5,351 nt of DNA from NCBI GenBank assembly GCA_030595485.1, contig JAUVDE010000266.1, forward strand, positions 1-5,351, given 5' to 3'. Below are positions 1 through 5,351 of this stretch, piece by piece. Source of the stretch: Draconibacterium sp. GTDB taxonomy: Bacteria; Bacteroidota; Bacteroidia; Bacteroidales; Prolixibacteraceae. Each line of letters begins with the position of its first letter. The first letter of the stretch is position 1. Under the pieces are notes generated by a model. It was given only the letters and a program-made list of their open reading frames with translations. It was not told where the DNA came from and searched no databases. A program made the position numbers and the translations under genes.

Positions 1-590
1 TCAAACTGCAAGGTATATCCCAGGCTGTTCATACTAGCCTTACTTTTTGGGTTTTCCTCGCCAATAGGTATATCAAATGTAGTTTCGGCATGCATAAAAA
101 GGGCCTCAAAACCCAAATAAAAGTTTTGTACAAGTTGTCGTTGAATTTCCCCAAGAGCAAATGTTCCACGCGTATCAAAATCAATCCAAATACCGTCATC
201 GTAGTATTGTCCCGACATTCCACCTGGCAATCCCTGAAAAAATTGAAAGAAGAAATTACCTGTTCCTGCAACCACTTTTGCACGCCATTTATCTTCGTTA
301 AAATAGAATTTCTGTACACCCAATCCCATCCAAGTTTTATTACCGGTGTACATTCCAAATACCATCGACGACGACGACGGTGAAATAGTATCTTTTGCAT
401 TTAATTTATAGAATGCTGACCCCATGCCACCAACCATTACGCCCATTGTTGTATTATAATTTATTATGGGAATGGCAGCAAGCGAAACTTTTTTAGTGCT
501 GTCCTTTTTCGCTCCAAATTGCGCTGAGAGGAATAACGGAAATAGGCAAAATGTAAGTACAATAAAAAGTGTTTTTATATTTGAAATCAT
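1..590 (-). CDS. BamA/TamA-like outer-membrane beta-barrel protein, N-terminal part
   Basis: The frame is open from an ATG at 590-588 down to the window edge, giving 196 residues with no stop; the C-terminus lies outside. Residues 1-23 are a clear type I signal peptide: Lys at 6, a hydrophobic core around 8-21, then Leu-Ser-Ala before Gln24, the usual Bacteroidota cleavage context. The mature part begins with a short Lys/Asp/Ser-rich stretch, then shows alternating polar/hydrophobic segments rich in Gly and aromatics (for example IPIINYNTTMGVMVGG at 40-55, and FYFNEDKWRAKVVAGTGNF at 95-113) that look like amphipathic transmembrane beta strands. The overall look matches Bacteroidota proteins annotated as BamA/TamA-family (Omp85 barrel) or surface-antigen-like proteins without POTRA domains, usually near 370-400 residues. 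No specific function can be assigned. It starts 25 bp beyond the mocA stop on the same strand and could be co-transcribed. The barrel call is firm; the family name is recalled from general resemblance. Confidence 0.75.
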   Translation of the reverse strand, partial: MISNIKTLFIVLTFCLFPLFLSAQFGAKKDSTKKVSLAAIPIINYNTTMGVMVGGMGSAFYKLNAKDTISPSSSSMVFGMYTGNKTWMGLGVQKFYFNEDKWRAKVVAGTGNFFFQFFQGLPGGMSGQYYDDGIWIDFDTRGTFALGEIQRQLVQNFYLGFEALFMHAETTFDIPIGEENPKSKASMNSLGYTLQF

Positions 591-615
591 TCGTTCTGGT
601 ATTTAAACTTTAAAA

Positions 616-1257
616 TTACTTCTTTTTGTATTTATTATGCTGAATAAGTGACGAATAGTTTTCAAGTGTATCAATATCAACAGCTGCTTTCTCGTTCTTA
701 CAAACCTTAACTTTATCCATGTATTTATGAATTAATGGTTTGGCGCCTTTGCTTCCCTTCACTTGTAGGAGTTCGTCAAAATAATCAGCTCCAAAAATAG
801 CAGGAACACCCAACGAATTATTGGCTTTAGTGGCTACAATATCATATTCCGACTGAAATAAGTCTATCATTTTTTGATAATTGTCTGCATCAACCAAAGG
901 TAAATCACTTAAGGTTATAAGAATTCCATCGTAATCGTTTTTATTGAATATTTTAGAACAGGCAAACGCAAGCGAACTTCCCATCCCCTCTTTCCAAGCT
1001 TTAAATTTAATAACTTCTGATTCTTCAAGTTTCGACATTTCAATGATATCATCGGCATAAGCACCTAATACAATGAATGTTTGCACAACAATATTAAGAG
1101 TTAAATGTTCCTTTATATGATTTAATAATGTACTGTTACCATATTTCAGATTTTGCTTGGGCATTCCTAAACGACTGGATTCTCCGGCAGCAAGAATTAA
1201 GGCTACTATTTTTTTAGATTTTTTCGACAAAACAATTTGAATATTAAACCATAACAA
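616..1257 (-). CDS. mocA: MocA-like molybdenum cofactor cytidylyltransferase (NTP transferase family)
   Basis: Probably transfers CMP from CTP to molybdopterin in the cytoplasm, making the cytosine dinucleotide cofactor used by xanthine-dehydrogenase-family hydroxylases. The 213-residue reading has the MobA-like NTP-transferase fold signature: LAAGESSRLGMPKQ at 22-35 (nucleotide-binding LAAGxSxRxGxPK), AWKEGMGSSL at 87-96, the metal-binding LITLSDLPLV at 113-122, GSKGAKPLI at 168-176 and the closing VDIDTLENY at 193-201. The LAAG plus PKQ form fits MocA and its relatives better than GTP-using MobA. No ATG lies upstream of the LAAG motif in this frame. The start at 1257 is TTG, and a second TTG at 1230-1228 (residue 10, giving SKKSKKIVALILAAG after the start) is an equally good or better choice, matching the usual 190-205 residue length. 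It diverges from xdhC, whose product acts on the same cofactor, which supports the assignment. CTP specificity is inferred, not shown. Confidence 0.87.
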   Translation of the reverse strand: MLWFNIQIVLSKKSKKIVALILAAGESSRLGMPKQNLKYGNSTLLNHIKEHLTLNIVVQTFIVLGAYADDIIEMSKLEESEVIKFKAWKEGMGSSLAFACSKIFNKNDYDGILITLSDLPLVDADNYQKMIDLFQSEYDIVATKANNSLGVPAIFGADYFDELLQVKGSKGAKPLIHKYMDKVKVCKNEKAAVDIDTLENYSSLIQHNKYKKK

Positions 1258-1261
1258 TAAA
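1231..1261. other. Very short divergent start region between mocA and xdhC
   Basis: Only 4 bp separate the outermost TTG of mocA (1257) from the ATG of xdhC (1262), or 31 bp if mocA starts at its inner TTG (1230). The stretch is AT-rich and holds no complete Bacteroidota promoter pair (TTG at -33, TAnnTTTG at -7) in either direction. A weak plus-strand -7-like TAGATTTT lies at 1215-1222, inside mocA, with no good -33 partner. The promoters of both transcripts must therefore lie mostly inside the opposite gene, so the two transcripts would overlap at their 5' ends. This entry marks the place; no specific promoter is claimed. Confidence 0.4.
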
Positions 1262-2383
1262 ATGCATCACGAGTTTTATCACCTTGCAAAAAAATTAATA
1301 GAACACCACACCGAACACCAATTTGCATTGGCTACGGTTTTTCAGGTACAAGGTTCGGCATACCGTCGCGAAGGCACACGAATGGTAATTAACAAAAATG
1401 GCGACTGGTTTGGAAATATTAGTGGAGGTTGTCTGGAAGGTAACATACTTCAGAAAGCAAAAAAGGTAATTGAAAATGACGAAAGCATGTTGATTACCTA
1501 CGATACTCGCGAAAGCAAAAACAAAGAAATTCGCGTTGCGCTGGGATGTAACGGTATAATTGACATTCTTATTGAACCGGTTAACCGTACAGTTTTAAAC
1601 TTCACCAAGTCGGTAATTGATATTTTTGAACGCGAAAAAACGGCATACTTAAGTACGGAAATACAGCTTATTAAAGATAAAGTTGACGTTACCCGGGAAT
1701 TAGACACATCCAGACCGGCAGATTTTACAGCTTTTGATTTTGAAAATGAGAATTTCTGCCATGTAGAAAAATCAGAATTCAAAATTACCTTGAACGAATA
1801 CATTGGCTTACAGCGTAAAATCGTTATTTGGGGCTCGGGACCCGATGTTGTACCAGTTGCTACTTTTGCAAAACAATTAGGATGGAAAACAATTGTGGCT
1901 AGCGATTGCGGTCTTGAAAATTTAAACACCAGACTTTCAGACATTGAAATAATTCAATGCAACTTCGACGATTTTGAAGAAAAAACTAGCTTACATGAAA
2001 ACACTGCTGTTTTGTTGGTGAGTCACGATTTTCACAAAGACTATTTTATTCTTGAACGTATAATAAACAAACCGGTAAAATACATCGGAATTATGGGTCC
2101 CAAAAGAAGGGGCGATAGAATGACTCAAGAATTCAATAAAAGAAAACCGGAAGTAAGTTTTAACAAAAAGAAACTACACTACCCGGTTGGTTTAGATATT
2201 GGCAGCGATAATCCGACCGAGATCGCGTTAAGTATTGTTGCTGAAATTCAATCAAAATTTTCGAATAAAAATGCTGCTCCACTAACTGAAAAACCAACCC
2301 GAATTCACGAAAACAACTCGGATAATACACTCGAAGAATTTAACCCGAACGATAACATTTGTACAATTAATTATTTTCAATAA
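1262..2383 (+). CDS. xdhC: XdhC/CoxI-family molybdenum cofactor insertion protein
   Basis: XdhC-family proteins bind the molybdenum cofactor, protect it while it is sulfurated, and hand it to the large subunit of xanthine-dehydrogenase-type enzymes in the cytoplasm. The 373 residues show both family domains. The N-terminal XdhC_CoxI domain has ALATVFQVQGSAYRREGTRM at 22-41, SGGCLEG at 54-60 and LGCNG at 94-98, including the two conserved Cys (C57 and C96). A poorly conserved middle follows (about 110-185). The C-terminal Rossmann-like domain has IVIWGSGPDVVPVA at 187-200, LLVSHD at 251-256, YIGIMGPKRR at 274-283 and YPVGLDIGSDNPTEIALSI at 307-325. About 40 hydrophilic residues (335-373) follow the last family motif and look like an extra tail. 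The ATG start leaves a normal short lead before the first motif. The stop is 3 bp before the iron-sulfur subunit gene, so it heads a three-gene operon with its probable client enzyme. Confidence 0.93.
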   Translation: MHHEFYHLAKKLIEHHTEHQFALATVFQVQGSAYRREGTRMVINKNGDWFGNISGGCLEGNILQKAKKVIENDESMLITYDTRESKNKEIRVALGCNGIIDILIEPVNRTVLNFTKSVIDIFEREKTAYLSTEIQLIKDKVDVTRELDTSRPADFTAFDFENENFCHVEKSEFKITLNEYIGLQRKIVIWGSGPDVVPVATFAKQLGWKTIVASDCGLENLNTRLSDIEIIQCNFDDFEEKTSLHENTAVLLVSHDFHKDYFILERIINKPVKYIGIMGPKRRGDRMTQEFNKRKPEVSFNKKKLHYPVGLDIGSDNPTEIALSIVAEIQSKFSNKNAAPLTEKPTRIHENNSDNTLEEFNPNDNICTINYFQ

Positions 2384-2386
2384 AAT

Positions 2387-2854
2387 ATGGCGACTTACAA
2401 ATTAAACATTAATAAGAAGATGTACGAAGTGGAGGCTGAGCCCGATACTCCATTACTTTGGGTAATCCGCGACAAAGTGGGTTTAAAAGGAACAAAATTT
2501 GGTTGTGGTGCTGCACATTGTGGCGTTTGCACCATTCTGTTTAATGGTTTTCCAATAAAATCGTGTACGTTGGCAGTTGCTGCAGTAACACCCGAGATTG
2601 AGATTACAACCATCGAATCCACTGATTTTAAAAACTTAAAAGTGGTTCAGGATGCCTGGACAAAAGTACAAGCTCCACAATGTGGTTACTGTCAGAGCGG
2701 ACAAATTCTCACAGCGGTTTCTTTATTGAATCAGAATCCAACTCCGAGCGATGCGGATATTAATACTGCAATGACAGCGGTTTTATGTCGCTGCGGAACA
2801 TATCCGAGAATTAAAAAAGCCATCAAAACTGCTAGTCAGGAATTAAATGCATAG
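2387..2854 (+). CDS. iorA: (2Fe-2S)-binding subunit of a molybdenum hydroxylase (IorA type)
   Basis: Small electron-transfer subunit that passes electrons from the molybdenum site through two [2Fe-2S] clusters. The 155-residue length is typical of IorA/CoxS/XdhC-operon iron-sulfur subunits. Residues 1-75 form a plant-ferredoxin-like domain with cluster ligands C40, C45, C48 and C60 (FGCGAAHCGVC at 39-48). Residues 76-150 form the helical [2Fe-2S]-binding domain with QCGYC (C99, C102) and LCRCGTYPRI (C134, C136). All eight ligands are present. There is no signal peptide, although the partner subunit has a Tat signal, so this protein would be exported folded and bound to that partner. It lies 3 bp after xdhC and overlaps the next start by 8 bp, indicating translational coupling and a roughly equal supply of both subunits. 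The symbol is by family likeness to isoquinoline 1-oxidoreductase; the real substrate of this enzyme is not known. Confidence 0.95.
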   Translation: MATYKLNINKKMYEVEAEPDTPLLWVIRDKVGLKGTKFGCGAAHCGVCTILFNGFPIKSCTLAVAAVTPEIEITTIESTDFKNLKVVQDAWTKVQAPQCGYCQSGQILTAVSLLNQNPTPSDADINTAMTAVLCRCGTYPRIKKAIKTASQELNA

Positions 2855-4976
2855 CCTTATGAAGCGAAGAGATTTTTTACAAATAGCAGGTGTTTCCGGA
2901 CTTGGGTTAATGTTAGGCTGCACCTCATCAGGCAATAAAGTGCAAAGTGCCAACGCCGAAGATGTTGAATTAAGCCACTTTGTATTTATCGACACGAACG
3001 GAGTGGTTACCATTTTAAATCACAAACCCGAACTTGGGCAAGGTGTTTATCAGGCAATTCCGATGATAATTGCTGAAGAACTGGAAGTTGACATCCATAA
3101 AATAAATATTATACAATCGCTTGCCGACAAAGAAAAATATGGCAACCAAGGAATTGGTGGAAGTACGAGTGTTAGACGTGGTTATACCGAACTTCGCAAA
3201 ATTGGAGCAACCGGCAGAATCCTATTAATTCAGGCTGCGGCAAACCAATGGCAATGTTCTGTTTCTGAGTGTTCAGCATCAAATGGTAGTGTTTCCAGAA
3301 ATGGATCGAAAGTCAAACTTTCATATGGAGAATTGGTAATTGCAGCTTCTCAACTTGAAGTACCTAAAGAAGTTGAATTGAAGAAAAGTGCAGACTTTAA
3401 AATTCTTGGAAAACCAACTTTACGTCAGGATATTCCGATGAAAGTTAAAGGAGAAGCCGTGTTTGGATTGGATGTCGAACTAGACAATATGTTATATGCT
3501 TCCGTTGAACGCACACCATATATGTTTGGAGCTGTTGATTCGTACAATAAAGAAGCAATTGAAGCCTTGCCGGGAATTGTTTCAACTTCAATACTCAAAA
3601 CTGATTTATTTGGGAAACCAAGACAGGGTGTTGCCATTTTATCGGAAGATTATTTCACAGCTTATAAAGCCCGAAAGCAACTTAAAATAGAGTGGACAGC
3701 TATTCCCGAAGTATATGACGATGCGAAAATATTTGGGGCTTTCCATAAGGAAAAGTCAAAAAAGCCAACAGCTCAACGCAATAAAAATAAAGACAAAACC
3801 ACGCTCTCCAATCAAGTAGATACCATTTCTGCTGAATATGAATGCCCATACGAGGCACATTCGCCAATGGAACCTATGAATGCAACAGTTTGGGTAAAAA
3901 AGGATAGTACTGTTGAAGCTTGGTTACCAACGCAAAATGGACAAAGTGCCCGTGGAAGTATTGCTGAAATCACAGGTATTCAAAAAGAAAACATTACAAT
4001 AAATGTAACATTTTTAGGTGGTGGTTTCGGACGGCGTTCATTACAGGATTTTGCCATTGAAGCAGCACATTTATCGAACGAAACCAAACGGCCTGTCAAA
4101 GTGGTTTGGTCGCGCGAAGACGATACTAATGCAGGTCCTTTCCGCCCGGCAACACTAAATGTATTTAAAGCTGGTTTCGATTCGCAAAAAAACCTTACCT
4201 CATTTTCGAATCATATTATTGCACAAATTATCGGGCATCAATGGCCCGGTGCCGATTTAACAAAAATTGGTGGAGGTACTTACGAAGGAGCCTACTGGGG
4301 GTATAATTTTGCCAATTACACGCAAGCCGGAACAACGGTTCAATTGCCGGTTCCTATTTGGTATTGGCGTTCGGTTTATTCGTCAACCAATTGTTTTGTA
4401 AACGAAAGTTTTGTTGATGAAGTGGCCAATCATATGGGAATGGATTCCATCGATTTTCGTTTAAAACATATGAAAGATGAACGAGCGACTACTTTAATAA
4501 ATACAATTCGCAAACAGTCTAATTGGGATAATCCAGCTCCCAGAGAATTTAAAGGAGTAGCTTTTGCACATGTTTTTGGTTCGTACAGCGCACAAGTAGT
4601 AACCGTTGAAAAATCGGGTGCAGGTGTAAGAATTAAAAAGGTGGATGCTGTTATCGATTGTGGACAAACCATTAATCCCGACACTATTGAAGCCCAAATT
4701 GAAGGTAGTATCATTATGGGGTTAACGGCTGCATATAAAGGAGGAATTTCTATTCAAGGAGGGAAAGTTGCCAACAGCAATTTCGATAAATACGAATTGT
4801 TACGAATTAATGAGACTCCCGAAATTGAGGTCCAGATTATGAAAAACGACCACGCTCCCGGAGGTATTGGAGAGCCCGGATTCCCACCCACTCCTCCGGC
4901 CTTGGGCAATGCCATTTTCAAAGCTACCGGCCTTCGTATTCGAAAGCTTCCAATGACTGAAGTTAGTATAACATAG
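2847..4976 (+). CDS. iorB: Molybdopterin-binding catalytic subunit, xanthine dehydrogenase family (IorB type), Tat-exported
   Basis: Large subunit carrying the molybdenum cofactor; enzymes of this class hydroxylate N-heterocycles or oxidise aldehydes with water as oxygen donor. The 709 residues match IorB-like proteins (about 700-780). Residues 1-25 form a Tat signal (KRRDFLQ at 6-12, hydrophobic 13-24) ending in a lipobox-like LMLG|C25. Then come HKPELGQGVYQAIPMIIAEE (59-78); an aldehyde oxidase a/b-hammerhead-like domain at roughly 185-290; a Lys-rich linker (300-320); YEAHSPMEPMNATV (335-348); PTQNGQ (361-366); the cofactor loop GGGFGRR (391-397); WSREDD (421-426); YWRSVYSSTNCFVNESFVDE (506-525); DCGQTINPD (604-612); and GGIGEPGFPPTPPALGNAIF (672-691), whose E676 fits the catalytic glutamate. 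The GQG block stands before the hammerhead, a permuted order relative to xanthine dehydrogenase. The start at 2847 overlaps the iorA stop; ATG at 2859, giving MKRRDFL, is a close alternative. The substrate is unknown. Confidence 0.93.
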   Translation: MHSLMKRRDFLQIAGVSGLGLMLGCTSSGNKVQSANAEDVELSHFVFIDTNGVVTILNHKPELGQGVYQAIPMIIAEELEVDIHKINIIQSLADKEKYGNQGIGGSTSVRRGYTELRKIGATGRILLIQAAANQWQCSVSECSASNGSVSRNGSKVKLSYGELVIAASQLEVPKEVELKKSADFKILGKPTLRQDIPMKVKGEAVFGLDVELDNMLYASVERTPYMFGAVDSYNKEAIEALPGIVSTSILKTDLFGKPRQGVAILSEDYFTAYKARKQLKIEWTAIPEVYDDAKIFGAFHKEKSKKPTAQRNKNKDKTTLSNQVDTISAEYECPYEAHSPMEPMNATVWVKKDSTVEAWLPTQNGQSARGSIAEITGIQKENITINVTFLGGGFGRRSLQDFAIEAAHLSNETKRPVKVVWSREDDTNAGPFRPATLNVFKAGFDSQKNLTSFSNHIIAQIIGHQWPGADLTKIGGGTYEGAYWGYNFANYTQAGTTVQLPVPIWYWRSVYSSTNCFVNESFVDEVANHMGMDSIDFRLKHMKDERATTLINTIRKQSNWDNPAPREFKGVAFAHVFGSYSAQVVTVEKSGAGVRIKKVDAVIDCGQTINPDTIEAQIEGSIIMGLTAAYKGGISIQGGKVANSNFDKYELLRINETPEIEVQIMKNDHAPGGIGEPGFPPTPPALGNAIFKATGLRIRKLPMTEVSIT

Positions 4977-4980
4977 ACAA

Positions 4981-5001
4981 CAATATAATTCGAGTATATT
5001 G
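4981..5001. repeat. 7-bp inverted repeat (weak hairpin) just after iorB
   Basis: CAATATA at 4981-4987 pairs perfectly with TATATTG at 4995-5001 around a 7-base loop, starting 4 bases after the iorB stop codon. The stem is almost wholly A-T and is followed by GAAAAGA, not a run of T, so it is not a classical intrinsic terminator. It could be a 3'-end hairpin that slows decay of the operon transcript, an operator for the downstream gene, or chance in AT-rich DNA. Confidence 0.35.
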
Positions 5002-5006
5002 AAAAG

Positions 5007-5024
5007 ATAGACAATTGAATCTAT
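5007..5024. repeat. Short dyad upstream of the dehydrogenase gene
   Basis: ATAGA at 5007-5011 and TCTAT at 5020-5024 are inverted copies around an 8-base centre that starts with the palindrome CAATTG (5012-5017). It sits just before the possible -33 element of the downstream gene, a place where a regulator could bind. The left flank AAAGATAG (5003-5010) is also inverted at CTATCTTT (5051-5058), which overlaps the candidate -7 box. The arms are short and AT-rich, so this may be chance. Confidence 0.25.
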
Positions 5025-5030
5025 GCCTGC

Positions 5031-5059
5031 TTTCAAAAACATCATTTTTTCTATCTTTA
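5031..5059 (+). promoter_or_regulatory. Possible Bacteroidota-type promoter for the downstream dehydrogenase
   Basis: TATCTTTA at 5052-5059 fits the Bacteroidota -7 consensus TAnnTTTG except for the last base. A TTTC at 5031-5034 is a one-mismatch candidate for the -33 element, with 17 bases between the two. Transcription would start near 5065 and leave a leader of about a dozen bases before the ATG at 5079. The -33 match is poor in this AT-rich DNA, so this is a position-based suggestion. Confidence 0.35.
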
Positions 5060-5078
5060 AACAATAAATTTAATTGAT

Positions 5079-5351
5079 ATGAAAGCAGCAGTTCTTACCC
5101 AATACAACAAAGTTGAATGGAATGAAGTAGAAAGTCCAAAGTGTAAACCGGGTGAAGTTCTTATAAAAGTCTCGTACGGCTGTATTTGCGGTAGCGACCA
5201 GCACATCCATAAAGGAGAATTTCATCCGCGCACACAACTCCCTTTAATTATGGGGCACGAATTTGGAGGAACGGTTGCCGAGCTTGGTAAAGGAGTAAGC
5301 GGTTGGGAAGTAGGCGACAAAGTAGCTCCCGATCCAATTATTTGGTGCGGT
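5079..5351 (+). CDS. Zinc-dependent medium-chain alcohol/polyol dehydrogenase, N-terminal part
   Basis: NAD(P)-dependent oxidation of an alcohol or polyol is expected. Exactly 91 codons are visible from the ATG to the window edge, of the usual 340-350. The GroES-like catalytic domain is clear: MKAAVLTQYNKVEWNEVESP at 1-20, PGEVLIKVSYGCICGSDQHI at 24-43 with C37 as the first catalytic zinc ligand, PLIMGHEFGGTV at 55-66 with H60 and E61 as the next zinc-site residues, and GVSGWEVGDKVAPDP at 72-86. C90 begins what should be the four-Cys structural zinc loop. The pattern resembles sorbitol, threonine and butanediol dehydrogenases; the part seen does not separate them. It lies 102 bp after iorB on the same strand with a possible promoter of its own, so it may be a separate unit. 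No sign of truncation other than the window edge. Confidence 0.92.
   Translation, partial: MKAAVLTQYNKVEWNEVESPKCKPGEVLIKVSYGCICGSDQHIHKGEFHPRTQLPLIMGHEFGGTVAELGKGVSGWEVGDKVAPDPIIWCG

Noticed and set aside
366..377. Four CGA units in a row (TCG x4 on the coding strand, Ser72-75 of the outer-membrane protein) as a phase-variable tract
   Set aside because: Only four triplets; slippage would change the number of Ser residues without a frameshift, so it cannot act as an on/off switch, and Ser/Thr-rich turns at this place are normal for a barrel loop.
29..400. Long minus-strand open frame with five consecutive Arg near its start
   Set aside because: It lies on the same strand but out of frame with the outer-membrane protein, whose frame has a signal peptide and barrel-like pattern. 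The Arg run is only the TCG codon repeat read in another frame.
602..614. TTTAAACTTTAAA palindrome between mocA and the outer-membrane gene
   Set aside because: It is two self-complementary TTTAAA hexamers in AT-rich DNA, with no GC stem or T-run for a terminator; a -7-like TAATTTTA on the minus strand (618-611) has no -33 partner.
1498..1944. 148-codon minus-strand open frame inside xdhC
   Set aside because: It is antisense to a gene with strong family motifs throughout and its translation shows no recognisable domain pattern.
4430..5045. Several minus-strand open frames over the 3' end of iorB
   Set aside because: They lie mainly opposite the conserved DCG and GEPG blocks of iorB, have no recognisable domains, and overlap one another in different frames, as expected for shadows.
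1..5351. Mobile elements, CRISPR arrays, tRNA or rRNA genes, riboswitches such as a molybdenum-cofactor element
   Set aside because: No transposase, spaced direct repeats, cloverleaf or large structured leader was seen; the only gaps between genes are 25, 4, 3 and 102 bp, too short for most of these, and no stretch above 300 bases is without a gene.

Overview
The window looks like a chromosomal piece of a Bacteroidota genome, perhaps of the marine Marinilabiliales/Prolixibacteraceae kind. The reasons are the AT-rich base composition, the lack of Shine-Dalgarno sites ahead of starts, an exported protein whose signal peptide ends in the typical Leu-Ser-Ala|Gln, and a TAnnTTT-type -7 promoter candidate. 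The order-level placement is a guess from general resemblance.

Layout from left to right: (1) positions 1-590, minus strand, the 5' two-fifths or so of an outer-membrane beta-barrel protein (BamA/TamA-like), cut by the window edge. (2) 616-1257, minus, a MobA/MocA-like nucleotidyltransferase, probably CTP:molybdopterin cytidylyltransferase. (3) 1262-2383, plus, an XdhC/CoxI-family molybdenum-cofactor chaperone. (4) 2387-2854, plus, a small protein with two [2Fe-2S] clusters (IorA type). (5) 2847-4976, plus, the molybdopterin-binding catalytic subunit (IorB type) with a Tat signal and a lipobox. (6) 4977-5078, an intergenic stretch with two AT-rich dyads and a possible promoter. (7) 5079 to the edge, plus, the first 91 codons of a zinc-dependent medium-chain alcohol dehydrogenase.

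Genes 2-5 form one functional module: a two-subunit molybdenum hydroxylase of the isoquinoline 1-oxidoreductase/aldehyde dehydrogenase class, without an FAD subunit, plus its two dedicated cofactor-maturation proteins. MocA would convert molybdopterin to the cytosine dinucleotide form, XdhC would hold and deliver the finished cofactor, and the folded, cofactor-loaded IorA-IorB complex would be exported by Tat using the single signal on IorB. The three plus-strand genes are packed with a 3-bp gap and an 8-bp overlap, so they should be one operon. The mocA gene diverges from them with almost no intergenic DNA.

Every gene here belongs to a known family and I see no mobile element, CRISPR array, RNA gene or clearly new system. 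The points most worth a second look are the permuted domain order of the catalytic subunit, the Tat-lipoprotein signal with a piggy-back partner, the near-absence of promoter space between the divergent genes with a TTG start for mocA, the added tail on XdhC, and the unknown substrate and electron acceptor.
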